Source: Pantoea agglomerans
Lineage (GTDB): Bacteria > Pseudomonadota > Gammaproteobacteria > Enterobacterales > Enterobacteriaceae
Assembly (NCBI RefSeq): GCF_021397715.1
Contig: NZ_CP090207.1
Coordinates: 3,782,001 to 3,846,000 of the forward strand
Length of the DNA stretch: 64,000 bases
Direction of reading: 5' to 3'
This document shows positions 22,798 to 31,744 of this stretch, piece by piece. Position 1 is the first letter of the stretch. Every line of letters starts with the position of its first letter. Below the pieces are notes generated by a model. It searched no databases, was not told where the DNA came from, and saw only the letters and a list, made by a program, of their open reading frames with translations. Position numbers and translations under genes: made by a program.

Positions 22798-25139
22798 CTG
22801 GCGGATGAAACTTCCTGTTCCGCTACCCAGTCGCGCAGCACCTGCACATCATGTCGCCACTCCTGCTTCAGCTCATCAATCCATTCGACGACGTTATCCC
22901 ACCAGGCTGGCAGTTCCGGGCTCTGGATCTGTTTTGCCAGCAGTTGCAGATGCTGTAACCCCACCGATCCCGCCGCGCCTTTGATTTTGTGACCCTCTTC
23001 AGCGATGCCTTTCTGGTCGCGCGCCATCAGATTAGATTCCAGCACCTCAAGGTAACCCGGCATCATCTTTTCAAACATCGTCAGGCTTTGGGTAATCAGG
23101 CTCGGCCCGACCAGTTCGAGATACTGTTCCAGCATCGGGATATCCAGCAGCATCTGACTGTTATCCGCCTCGTCGAGGGCTGTCTCATCCTCCGGCTCCG
23201 CCTGGTAGTCCCAGAACTTTTTGATCATCGCCGTCAGCGCCGGCACGGCCAGCGGTTTGCTGAGCACATCATCCATTCCGGCATCGAAATACTCTTTTTT
23301 GTCCTTCAGCACGTTGGCGGTCAGCGCCACCAGCGGCGGCAGATGCACACCCTGATGCTGCTGGCGAATCGCCCGCGACACATCCAGCCCGGTCATGTCG
23401 GGTAGCTGAATATCCAGCAGCACCAGATCAAACTCCAGCGGGTCAAACATCGCCAGCGCGTCGCTGCCGGTCATCGCCACCTCTACGCTGCAGCCCAGCT
23501 TCTCCAGCACCGAGCGCGCCACAATGACGTTCAGTTCAATATCTTCGACCAGCAGAACGTGCAGCGCCGGTAAAGGCAGGCTGTCGTCTACGCCTTCATC
23601 TTCGACCTCTTCCGCAATGCGTGGTGCTTTAACCTCTACGGTGAAGCATGAGCCCTGCCCCGGCGCACTTTGCACCCGGATATCGCCGCCCATCGCCTGT
23701 GCCAGCCGGCGTGATACCGCCAGACCAATACCGGTGCCGGTCGCCGGTTTGCCGCCGTGCTGATCCTTGACCTGGTAATACATGGCGAAAATCTTGTCCT
23801 GCTCCTCCTGGCGGATACCCATGCCGGAATCCTGTACCTCAAAGCGCAGCATCTCATCCTGCCCATACGCCACCCGCACCACGATCTCGCCCTGCTGGGT
23901 AAACTTCACGGCGTTGCCAATCAGGTTCCACAGGATCTGTCGCAGTCGGGTGCCGTCGGTGGAGATCATGTGCGGCAGCGGCAGCGCCGGCGCGAGCACA
24001 AACTTCAGCCCTTTTGGTTGCGCCAGCAGCCCGGACAGGTTCTCTAAATCGGCGAGGAAACTGGTGAAGTCGAGCGGCTGATTGTCCAGCTGCACTTTAC
24101 GCCGCTCAATTTTGTCGACCTCAATCACGTCATTGAAGATGTTGCCCAGCGTGATGGCCGAAACATGAATGGTTTTCAGGTACTTCAGCTGTTCCTGATT
24201 CAGATCGGTATCGAGCAGAATGCGGCTCAGCCCGACTATGCCGTTAAGCGGCGTACGCAGCTCGTGGCTGATGGTTGAGATAAAGGTGGTCTTTTCCCGG
24301 CTGGCGTTCTCTAACGCGTCCTGGTAGCGCTTACGCTCGGTAATATCGCGGCCAAACCCCATCAGTCCACTGCGTTTGCCAACGCGGTCGTAATAAGGCA
24401 CTTTGCGGATCTCAAAACAGGCTTTGCGCCCGTCAGGGTATTGCAGCCACTGTTCATAAGTCAGCGAGACGTTATGACGGAACACTTTCTCATCGGTTTC
24501 CAGCACTTTGGTGGCCGCTTCATCATCGTAGATATCACGCGGCGTCAGGCCAATCAGCTGCTTTTCGCTTTTGCCGGTCAGCAGTTCCATCGCGCGGTTA
24601 CAGCCCGAGAACTGCTTGTCGATGTTGCGATAGAAGACCAGATCCGGCGAGGCATCGAGGAATGAGCGCAGAAAAGAGGATTGCTGCTCCAGCTCTATCT
24701 GTGCCTGTTCGCGCCGCGTCACTTCCTCGCGCAGCTTGTCCATCACCTGTTCACGCGCCTGCTCCGCCTTTTTACGGTCGGTAATCTCCTGATTGAGCTG
24801 CGTGATGGTCTCTTTCATCTGCTGATTCAGTTCCAGGTCGCGGGTACGCATCTCTTCCAGCTTGTCCACCAGCCGCGCCAGCCGCTGTCGCGACTCTTCC
24901 AGTTGATCGACCACCACCGACAGGAAATAGACCGCCCACGGCGTTATCAGCAGCCCGAAGAACACCGATCGCACCATATCGATGCTCTCGACGTGGCCGC
25001 GCAGCACCATGGTGACTGCCATCTGGACAATCATCGCCAGCACCACCAGTGCCGAGGCCAGCAGCAGCGAGAACCGCACCAGGCCGAGCTTCACCATCAA
25101 ATCAACGTAATATTGCGCCAACAGCCGAATTTGTTTCAT
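22788..25139 (-). CDS. arcB: aerobic respiration control sensor kinase
   Basis: A 783-residue hybrid histidine kinase that senses quinone redox state and, with ArcA, represses aerobic genes under low oxygen. Two transmembrane helices (about 23-43 and 58-77) precede a coiled coil and a PAS domain with the redox cysteines Cys180 and Cys241. Then come HisKA with His292, an ATPase domain (NLIGNA, DSGMGI, GTGIGL), a receiver with Asp576 and an HPt domain with His717. All five residues fall at the exact E. coli positions. The start at 25139 (MKQIRLLAQYY) has a GGGAG site; the frame is open further upstream to 25244 without support. Confidence 0.98.
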   Translation of the reverse strand: MKQIRLLAQYYVDLMVKLGLVRFSLLLASALVVLAMIVQMAVTMVLRGHVESIDMVRSVFFGLLITPWAVYFLSVVVDQLEESRQRLARLVDKLEEMRTRDLELNQQMKETITQLNQEITDRKKAEQAREQVMDKLREEVTRREQAQIELEQQSSFLRSFLDASPDLVFYRNIDKQFSGCNRAMELLTGKSEKQLIGLTPRDIYDDEAATKVLETDEKVFRHNVSLTYEQWLQYPDGRKACFEIRKVPYYDRVGKRSGLMGFGRDITERKRYQDALENASREKTTFISTISHELRTPLNGIVGLSRILLDTDLNQEQLKYLKTIHVSAITLGNIFNDVIEVDKIERRKVQLDNQPLDFTSFLADLENLSGLLAQPKGLKFVLAPALPLPHMISTDGTRLRQILWNLIGNAVKFTQQGEIVVRVAYGQDEMLRFEVQDSGMGIRQEEQDKIFAMYYQVKDQHGGKPATGTGIGLAVSRRLAQAMGGDIRVQSAPGQGSCFTVEVKAPRIAEEVEDEGVDDSLPLPALHVLLVEDIELNVIVARSVLEKLGCSVEVAMTGSDALAMFDPLEFDLVLLDIQLPDMTGLDVSRAIRQQHQGVHLPPLVALTANVLKDKKEYFDAGMDDVLSKPLAVPALTAMIKKFWDYQAEPEDETALDEADNSQMLLDIPMLEQYLELVGPSLITQSLTMFEKMMPGYLEVLESNLMARDQKGIAEEGHKIKGAAGSVGLQHLQLLAKQIQSPELPAWWDNVVEWIDELKQEWRHDVQVLRDWVAEQEVSSARKK

Positions 25140-25564
25140 AAAAACTCCCTGGAAGAGAAACAGGCTCATGATAGCGTAATTCGGGCTGCGCCGTCGCAGC
25201 CGCGCAAGGGAAGATAAGCGATGTAGTGCGCTTTTATGGTGCATCGGCCTTACCGATCGGCGACGTTTATGACAACAGGATTAAAACCCTTGACTGATTG
25301 TGCCAAATGAATAATCTGTAAGGCCGCCGCTGAAACGGCAAATCCTCCGCACGGTGTTTTTTCAATCTCCTGGCAACGCTCAGTTGTACAGGCTGACCCC
25401 ATTTAATGAATACTCATTCATCTTTAATGATGTTTTAAGCATATCCATCCTGATTAATTTTTCTTATAACCCTGCGCTGTTTCATTCAAATATACGGACA
25501 TAAGAAAAACAGATACATCCTGCGCATCAGCGGTACTGAACAGCATTTAATGCTGTTAAAGACC

Positions 25565-25612
25565 GACTCACCAGCATGGTGCAGAGATTGGACGGCTGCA
25601 CTACAGTGAGTC
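25565..25612. other. stem-loop in the leader of the glutamate synthase-like gene
   Basis: GACTCAC pairs with GTGAGTC, and inside it GTGCAG pairs with CTGCAC around an 11-base loop. There is no T-tract, so it is not a standard terminator. It could be an RNA structure or a protein-binding inverted repeat. Confidence 0.4.
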
Positions 25613-25896
25613 AGTTCACATTTATCGACCGATCGAGAGGGGCTAAAGTAAGACAATTTAAACCCTATAACCCTTTAAATTCATCTAGTTATCGTGATAA
25701 ACGGCACAATAAGCCCGTCTGTCCGCCTCATTTGACCTGATTACGCTTTCCCGATAAGTTGGAAATCCGCTGAAAGCTTTCCTGACGGGCCAGTGTCTCG
25801 GCATATCTATGCAACAAGAAGACTCCCGCGTGGTTTAAGTCATCTCCTTTAAGAGACCGGAAATCGAAGAGCAGCTCAATTAAGGACGTTTCACCG

Positions 25897-25988
25897 ATGT
25901 CTGGAGAGAAATGCTCAGGGTTATGACGCGCGCTCGACAGAGCATGGCGATGAAAATGAAGTGCGCCTCAGTTGCGCTAAGACCCTGA
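25897..25988 (+). other. two overlapping mini-reading frames ahead of the glutamate synthase-like gene
   Basis: An ATG at 25897 preceded by AAGGA opens a 9-residue frame (MSGEKCSGL) whose stop overlaps, as ATGA, the start of a 21-residue frame (25923-25988, MTRARQSMAMKMKCASVALR followed by P). The main gene starts 42 bp later. The spacing and coupled arrangement would suit a translated leader, but frames this short occur by chance. Confidence 0.25.
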
Positions 25989-26030
25989 AACAGTGCAGGT
26001 AATGTCAAAAGCAGTTTAAGGAGACCCTCA

Positions 26031-29000
26031 ATGTCCACTAACAAACCTCATTCCTATGGCTTGTATGACCCAACAGCAGGCAGTGATAGCTGTGGTGTAG
26101 GTTTCATAACGCGTAAGGACGGCGAGCAGACCCATGAGATTCTGCAGATGGCGCATAGCGCCCTCTGTACCGTACCGCATCGTGGCGGCATGTCGGCGGA
26201 AGGCGTAGGCGATGGCGCCGGCGTTAACGTCGATCTCTCCCTGCATTTCTTCCGTAAAATCACCGGCCAGCCGCTGGAAGCGGGCCGCTTTGGCGTCGGC
26301 AACTTCTTTGTGCCGAAAGATGCCGAACTGCGTGCGAATGCAGAACGTCTGGTCGATGAAACGCTGAGCAGCTTTAACCTGCCGGTGATCATGAAACGTG
26401 ACATGCCGCTCGACAGCAGCGTGACGCGTCCGGCGGCAGTGCAGTTCCAGCTACCGATTCTGCAGTGGATTTTCACCGCACCTCAGGACGTGGTCGATCA
26501 AAACGACTTCGAACAACGCATTTACCGCGCCCTGTTAACCATCGAAGCGCGTGCCTTTACCGAAAGCGAATTTGGCGGTCTCTATCCGCTGTCGCTCTCC
26601 TCGCGCACTCAGGTATTCAAAGCGCGTCTGAATTCCAATGAAGTCATCCCTTACTTCAAAGATCTGACCGATCCCGATCATCAGGTGCGCGGGCTGTTTT
26701 TCCATACCCGCTTCTCGACCAACACCGATCCGCATACCACCATGGCGCAGCCGTTCCGCCTGATGGCGCACAACGGTGAACTGAATACCGACCGTAAAAA
26801 CCGCATCGCCGAGTCGGCACTGGCGCTGGCGCGCGGCAAGAAAATTGTGCGGCCGAAAGGCCAGTCGGATAGCTCGCGTCTCGACCAGAGCATCCATAGC
26901 CGTCTGATGGAAGATAACCTTGACCTGATCACCGCCGTGGTCTCGATGATGCCGCCCGCCTGGGAAAACGACAGCTCGCTGTCGCCACAGGTGCGCGACA
27001 TGCTGGAATACTTCTCGCTGTATGAAGAGAAGAACGACGGCCCGGCGGCATTAATCTTCGGTAATGGCGAAGTGATTGGCGCGCGTCTCGACCGTCTTGG
27101 CCTGCGTCCGCTGCGCTCGGTGGAAACCGCGGAATATATCGGCGCGATGTCCGAAGCGGGCCAGATCGCCTTCCCACCGGAAAGCGTGCTGCGTCGCGGC
27201 CGTATCGAAGCGGGCGGAATGCTCTATTTCGATCATCGCGAAAAACGCAGCTACACCACGGTGCAGGCGCTGGAAAAACTGGCGGCCGAAAAAGATTATC
27301 CGGCGCTGCTGCGTGAAGCGCGCGTCGGACTGGAAGATCTGCCAGAGATCCCAGCTGAGCAGCAGGGTTCGCCGCTGCGCTATCGCGGTGACCTGAAAAC
27401 CTATCAGCGCTTTGTGGCCTACTACTACAACCAGGAAAGCTTCAAGTTCATGATGGACCCGATGCTGAACACCGGCGCCGAGAAGATCTCAGCGATGGGT
27501 TACGGCAACGCGATTAACGGTCTGTCCGATCATGAAGGCGGCATGGCGCACTATTTCTCTCAGCGCTTCGCCCAGGTGACTAACCCGCCGCTCGACTCTA
27601 TCCGTGAAGTGGATGGCATGACGCTGCGGGTCGCGCTGGGTGCTAAACCGCATCTCGGCCGCAGCAAAGGTCGTCAGATCGTGGTGCCTTCGCCAATTCT
27701 CAGCCACCTCGATATGCTGCGTTTACGCGAGCAGACCATCGCACCTTATGCCCGCTTTGAGATGCTCTATGAGCCGGTGATTGGCAAAGATCTGTTGAGC
27801 ACCACGGCTAACGCCAACGCGCTGGAAAAGGCGATTGACGATCTGGCGCAGCAGGTGGTCGATTTCGCCCGCAGCCAGGGCGGCATCGCGGTCCTGACCG
27901 ATCGCCACATCTCCTCTAAGCAGGCGGCGATTCCGATGCTGCTGGTGGTCTCTGCCATCAACCAGCGTCTGGTGCAGGAAGGCCTGCGTCTGGATGTTTC
28001 GCTGGTAGTTGAGAGCGGCCAGAGCATTTCGTCGCACCACATTGCCGCCACGCTGGGCTTCGGTGCCTCGGCTATCTATCCGCTCGGTGTGCAGATGCGC
28101 GCCGAAGAGAAGTTCGGTGAAGGCGAAGAAGGCAACAAAGCCTTTAAACGCTATGCCAAAGCGGCTGAAAAAGCGCTGATGAAAACCATGGGCAAAGTGG
28201 GTCTCTGTACCGTTGAAAGCTACAGCAGCGGTGAGTTCTTTGAGCCAAACTTCCTCAACACTGACGATCCGGTGCTGAAAAAGTATTTCCCGAATATCAA
28301 AACCCCGGTTGGCGGCGCTGGTTTCGCCACCATCGCTCAGATGGCGGTCGACTGGCATCAGAGCGCGCTGAAGATTCAGGGCGAATCTGAAGTGCCATTG
28401 CTGGGTCTGTTTAAAGAGCGTGCCGAAGGCGCGGGCCACTCGTATGGCACCATCGCGGTACGTACCTTTATTGATATGACCGAAGAGCCGATCCGCTTTG
28501 CCAATAAAGCGCGTGAAGAGGATAACTTTATCCGCCTGATGACGCTGGCGAAGCTCGACAACGCCTTTGGCATCAAGCCAGAAACCTTTAAAGACAGCAG
28601 CTTCGAGCGCATCCCGGATGAGGTGATCAACAATTTCGCCATCACCGCCGATTACCGTCAGTTCTCCAGCCTGATGTACGAAGAGCGTAAACGTCGCCCG
28701 GCGGCACTGCGCGATATTTTGACCTTCCCGGCTGACCTGACCCACATCGACAGTGAAGCGGAGTTCCGCCGCAAGCTGGGCCGTTATTCACTGACCAACA
28801 ACGGCTTTGCGATCCGCGGCCTGGTGTGTGAAGCGGTGGATGGCAGCCTGAATCACTTTATGCTGCGCCTGACCGATGCGATCGCCGGCCTGAAGCCAGA
28901 GCCAGAGCGTCTGCAGAACCTGTCGCGCGCGCTGAAATTCCGCTTTAACGACGATATCGAGAGCAGTGAAGTGGTCGACGGTGGTCTGAAAGTGACCGCT

Positions 29001-31562
29001 TACGGCAAAGCGGCCGATTATCTGTCGCGTATTTTCACTACTCTGCCGTCATTGCCGCTGAGTGAGGTGCAGCCCGCCTGTGAAATCACCCGGACCTTTG
29101 CGTCCGGTGCGATGAGTCACGGTGCGCTGGTCGCGCCAGCCCATGAAGCCGTCGCGCATGGCACCAACATGGTTGGCGGCATGAGTAACTGCGGTGAAGG
29201 TGGCGAACACTACTCACGTCACGGCACCATCCGCGCATCACGCATCAAACAGCTGGCGTCGGGTCGCTTCGGCGTCTGGGCAGCCTATCTGGCCGATCCA
29301 ATGCTGGAAGAGCTGGAGATTAAAATTGGTCAGGGCGCGAAGCCTGGCGAAGGCGGCCAGTTACCGGCTGCTAAAGTCACGGTGGAAATTGCCGCCGCCC
29401 GTGGCGGTACGCCTGGCGTCGAGCTGGTCTCGCCGCCACCGCATCACGACACCTATTCGATTGAAGATCTGGCGCAGCTGATCCATGACTGTAAAGCCGC
29501 TCGAGTACGGGTCATCGTTAAGCTGGTCTCGTCGGAAGGCATCGGCACCATCGCGGTTGGCGTGGCCAAAGCGGGCGCAGACGTCATCAACGTGGCTGGC
29601 AACACCGGCGGCACCGGTGCCGCTTCCGTTACCAGCCTGAAATATACCGGCCGCGTGGCGGAAATCGGCATCGCGGAAGTGCATCAGGCGCTGTGCGCCA
29701 ATGGCCTGCGTGACAAAGTGCTGCTGCGTTGTTCGGGTGCCCAGCAAACCGGCAGCGACGTGGTGAAATCCGCGCTGCTGGGCGGCGACAGTTTTGAATT
29801 TGGCACCACTGCCCTGATGATGCTGAAATGCGTGATGGCGAAAAACTGTAACGTCAAATGCCCGGCAGGCTTAACCACTAACGCCGAAGCCTTTGATGGC
29901 GATCCACGCCAGCTGGCGCAGTATTTCCTCAATGTTGCGCATGAAGTGCGTGAGATTCTGGCGCGTATGGGCCTGCGTTCGCTGCGTGAAGCCCGTGGCC
30001 GCTCTGACCTGCTGCACCTGATGGATCACCCGCTGGAAGTGGGCAAGCTCGATTTACGCGCCATGCTGACCGTGGTGCCGGAGCTGAAAATCGAACATCC
30101 GGTTTATCTGGAAAAAGATTTCGAGCTGGATGATGGCTGGGTTGAGCAGCTGAAACTGGTGCTGGTTGAACAGCGTCAGCCAGAGATTACGCTGGGCGAT
30201 AACGTGGTGCTCAACAACCGCAATAAGAGCGTGGGCGGCCAGCTGGCGATCGATATTGAGCGGATGCTGAACCATCAGCTGAGCGCAGAGCAACTGCAGG
30301 CGATGCCAGCGGTGCTGGCGGACGATCGTGGCCGTCACTATCTGGCACCGGAAAGCGTGAAAATTTCCACTTCCGGTTCTGCCGGTCAGTCGTTTGGTGC
30401 CTTCTGCAACGATGGTATGCAGATGCGGCACTACGGCACCTGTAACGACGGCGTCGGCAAAGGACAGTGTGGCGGTGAACTGGTGGTGATGTCGCCAGGC
30501 GGCGGCGCACAGGATGGCGATGGCAACGTGCTGATCGGCAACTTCGCCCTGTTTGGTGCCACCGGTGGACGTCTGTTTGTCCAGGGTCAGGCGGGTGACC
30601 GTTTCGCGGTGCGTAACTCCGGTGCCACAGCAGTGGTTGAAGGGGTTGGCGATTTCTGCTGCGAATACATGACTAACGGTGCCATCCTTAACCTGGGTAC
30701 CTTCGGTAAAGGATTTGGTAACGGCATGAGCGGCGGGTTCGCCTATCAGTACGATCCCTATGGCTCACTGGCCAGCCACGCTGCCGGCGATTCGGTGCTG
30801 TTTGGTTCGATTGCCGATCAGGATGAGATGGCCCAGGTCCACAAGCAGGCGGTGCTGACCATGCTGAACTGGCATCTGGAAGCGACCCAATCGCCGCGTG
30901 CGGCGTGGCTGCTGGAGAACTGGGAAACCGAGTGTCACCACTTCGTCTATGTCATGCCGCGCTCGCTGCTGCTCTACCAGGATGGCGGTGAAATCCTGAA
31001 AGCGAAAACGCGCAAAGATCTGCTGGAAGAGCTGTCGACAGCGCTGGCGGGTCATCAGGTGGCGAAGTTTAAAGCCGCGTGGCGTCAGGGGAAAACCATC
31101 GCCAACGGCGCGGTACCGGCTTACGGTGCCACCGACACGCTGGAAATGTATGTCCTGCTCAACAACTACACCGTGCTGAGCTTCGCGCAGCAACTGGCGC
31201 TGAGCAAATTGCCGAAAGGGACACCGGTTGAAGATCCGGCGGTTGAAAAAGCGGTGCGCAACCTGCTGATGACCGAAGATTTTTCACTGGTCAGCAAGCT
31301 GCAACGCCATGCCCGTTCAGCCATTGAAAGCTACACCGACGATGAGCTGGCCAGCCTGATCGGTACCAAACGGATGTCAGATTACAAAGCCGCGTTAACG
31401 CAGCGTAACATCCGTTCGATGGACAGCCTGGCGACCTATGGCTGGATTATGTATCAGGATGCCTGTAACCGTGAAGTGCTGGGACATCTGCCTGATTTTG
31501 AAGAGCTGTTTGCCCGTGCGGCACTGCCTGAAATTGCCGCAGCGGTGGGTAAACTGTCCTGA
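26031..31562 (+). CDS. glutamate synthase (GOGAT) large-subunit family protein, atypical
   Basis: An 1843-residue protein with the full GltB domain order. The N-terminal class-II amidotransferase has nucleophile Cys21 (SDSCGVGFI), implying a 20-residue propeptide, with HRGG, FHTRFSTNT and MAHNGELNT motifs. Then come the central domain, the FMN/synthase domain (GQGAKPGEGGQLP near 1100, ISPPPHHD-like SPPPHHDTYS, NTGGTGA) and the GXGXG beta-helix (about 1444-1580). The reaction expected is glutamine + 2-oxoglutarate to two glutamate. Oddities: E. coli GltB is about 1486 residues, and here about 130-150 residues are inserted before the synthase domain and about 150 follow the beta-helix. Cluster cysteines 1267, 1273 and 1277 are spaced C-x5-C-x3-C. 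No gltD follows; a diflavin reductase does. A strong AAGGAG site precedes the ATG. Family is certain, physiological role inferred. Confidence 0.9.
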   Translation: MSTNKPHSYGLYDPTAGSDSCGVGFITRKDGEQTHEILQMAHSALCTVPHRGGMSAEGVGDGAGVNVDLSLHFFRKITGQPLEAGRFGVGNFFVPKDAELRANAERLVDETLSSFNLPVIMKRDMPLDSSVTRPAAVQFQLPILQWIFTAPQDVVDQNDFEQRIYRALLTIEARAFTESEFGGLYPLSLSSRTQVFKARLNSNEVIPYFKDLTDPDHQVRGLFFHTRFSTNTDPHTTMAQPFRLMAHNGELNTDRKNRIAESALALARGKKIVRPKGQSDSSRLDQSIHSRLMEDNLDLITAVVSMMPPAWENDSSLSPQVRDMLEYFSLYEEKNDGPAALIFGNGEVIGARLDRLGLRPLRSVETAEYIGAMSEAGQIAFPPESVLRRGRIEAGGMLYFDHREKRSYTTVQALEKLAAEKDYPALLREARVGLEDLPEIPAEQQGSPLRYRGDLKTYQRFVAYYYNQESFKFMMDPMLNTGAEKISAMGYGNAINGLSDHEGGMAHYFSQRFAQVTNPPLDSIREVDGMTLRVALGAKPHLGRSKGRQIVVPSPILSHLDMLRLREQTIAPYARFEMLYEPVIGKDLLSTTANANALEKAIDDLAQQVVDFARSQGGIAVLTDRHISSKQAAIPMLLVVSAINQRLVQEGLRLDVSLVVESGQSISSHHIAATLGFGASAIYPLGVQMRAEEKFGEGEEGNKAFKRYAKAAEKALMKTMGKVGLCTVESYSSGEFFEPNFLNTDDPVLKKYFPNIKTPVGGAGFATIAQMAVDWHQSALKIQGESEVPLLGLFKERAEGAGHSYGTIAVRTFIDMTEEPIRFANKAREEDNFIRLMTLAKLDNAFGIKPETFKDSSFERIPDEVINNFAITADYRQFSSLMYEERKRRPAALRDILTFPADLTHIDSEAEFRRKLGRYSLTNNGFAIRGLVCEAVDGSLNHFMLRLTDAIAGLKPEPERLQNLSRALKFRFNDDIESSEVVDGGLKVTAYGKAADYLSRIFTTLPSLPLSEVQPACEITRTFASGAMSHGALVAPAHEAVAHGTNMVGGMSNCGEGGEHYSRHGTIRASRIKQLASGRFGVWAAYLADPMLEELEIKIGQGAKPGEGGQLPAAKVTVEIAAARGGTPGVELVSPPPHHDTYSIEDLAQLIHDCKAARVRVIVKLVSSEGIGTIAVGVAKAGADVINVAGNTGGTGAASVTSLKYTGRVAEIGIAEVHQALCANGLRDKVLLRCSGAQQTGSDVVKSALLGGDSFEFGTTALMMLKCVMAKNCNVKCPAGLTTNAEAFDGDPRQLAQYFLNVAHEVREILARMGLRSLREARGRSDLLHLMDHPLEVGKLDLRAMLTVVPELKIEHPVYLEKDFELDDGWVEQLKLVLVEQRQPEITLGDNVVLNNRNKSVGGQLAIDIERMLNHQLSAEQLQAMPAVLADDRGRHYLAPESVKISTSGSAGQSFGAFCNDGMQMRHYGTCNDGVGKGQCGGELVVMSPGGGAQDGDGNVLIGNFALFGATGGRLFVQGQAGDRFAVRNSGATAVVEGVGDFCCEYMTNGAILNLGTFGKGFGNGMSGGFAYQYDPYGSLASHAAGDSVLFGSIADQDEMAQVHKQAVLTMLNWHLEATQSPRAAWLLENWETECHHFVYVMPRSLLLYQDGGEILKAKTRKDLLEELSTALAGHQVAKFKAAWRQGKTIANGAVPAYGATDTLEMYVLLNNYTVLSFAQQLALSKLPKGTPVEDPAVEKAVRNLLMTEDFSLVSKLQRHARSAIESYTDDELASLIGTKRMSDYKAALTQRNIRSMDSLATYGWIMYQDACNREVLGHLPDFEELFARAALPEIAAAVGKLS

Positions 31563-31639
31563 CAGGACGGCCGACCTGAGTGAACGTGAATATTATTAAT
31601 TGATATTATCCGGATTAAGCGTGGTAACGCGCAGCAGAA

Positions 31640-31685
31640 GGTCCGCCCTCTCCGCCGCCGACTCTGGCGGCGGAGAAAACGGACC
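31640..31685 (+). other. nested stem-loop between the GOGAT-like and reductase genes
   Basis: CTCCGCCGCC pairs with GGCGGCGGAG around a 6-base loop, enclosed by GGTCCG/CGGACC. It lies in the 182-bp gap before the reductase start and lacks a T-run. It could be a partial terminator, an mRNA-stabilising hairpin or an attenuation site that sets the ratio of the two proteins. Confidence 0.5.
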
Positions 31686-31744
31686 GGCTTCCTGCGAACG
31701 GCGTGGCTTATGACGGGTGAAAACGGGATTGAGTAAAAGTACCC

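Larger units (their letters stand above)
25140..26030. other. long leader region upstream of the glutamate synthase-like gene
   Basis: About 890 bp without a full gene; E. coli has yhcC here, divergent from arcB, and no trace of it is recognisable. It must contain the arcB promoter and the promoter of the 26031 gene. A two-part stem-loop and two overlapping mini-reading frames (listed separately) are the only structure seen. The middle part is AT-rich compared with its flanks. Confidence 0.6.

Noticed and set aside
27723..28745. Long minus-strand open frame (340 codons) inside the GOGAT-like gene
   Set aside because: Antisense shadow of a high-GC gene; composition is rich in His, Arg and Gln, with no domain and no ribosome site.
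26031..31562. Calling the 1843-residue protein gltB
   Set aside because: Family and position fit, but length, inserts, cysteine spacing and lack of gltD differ too much to assign orthology.
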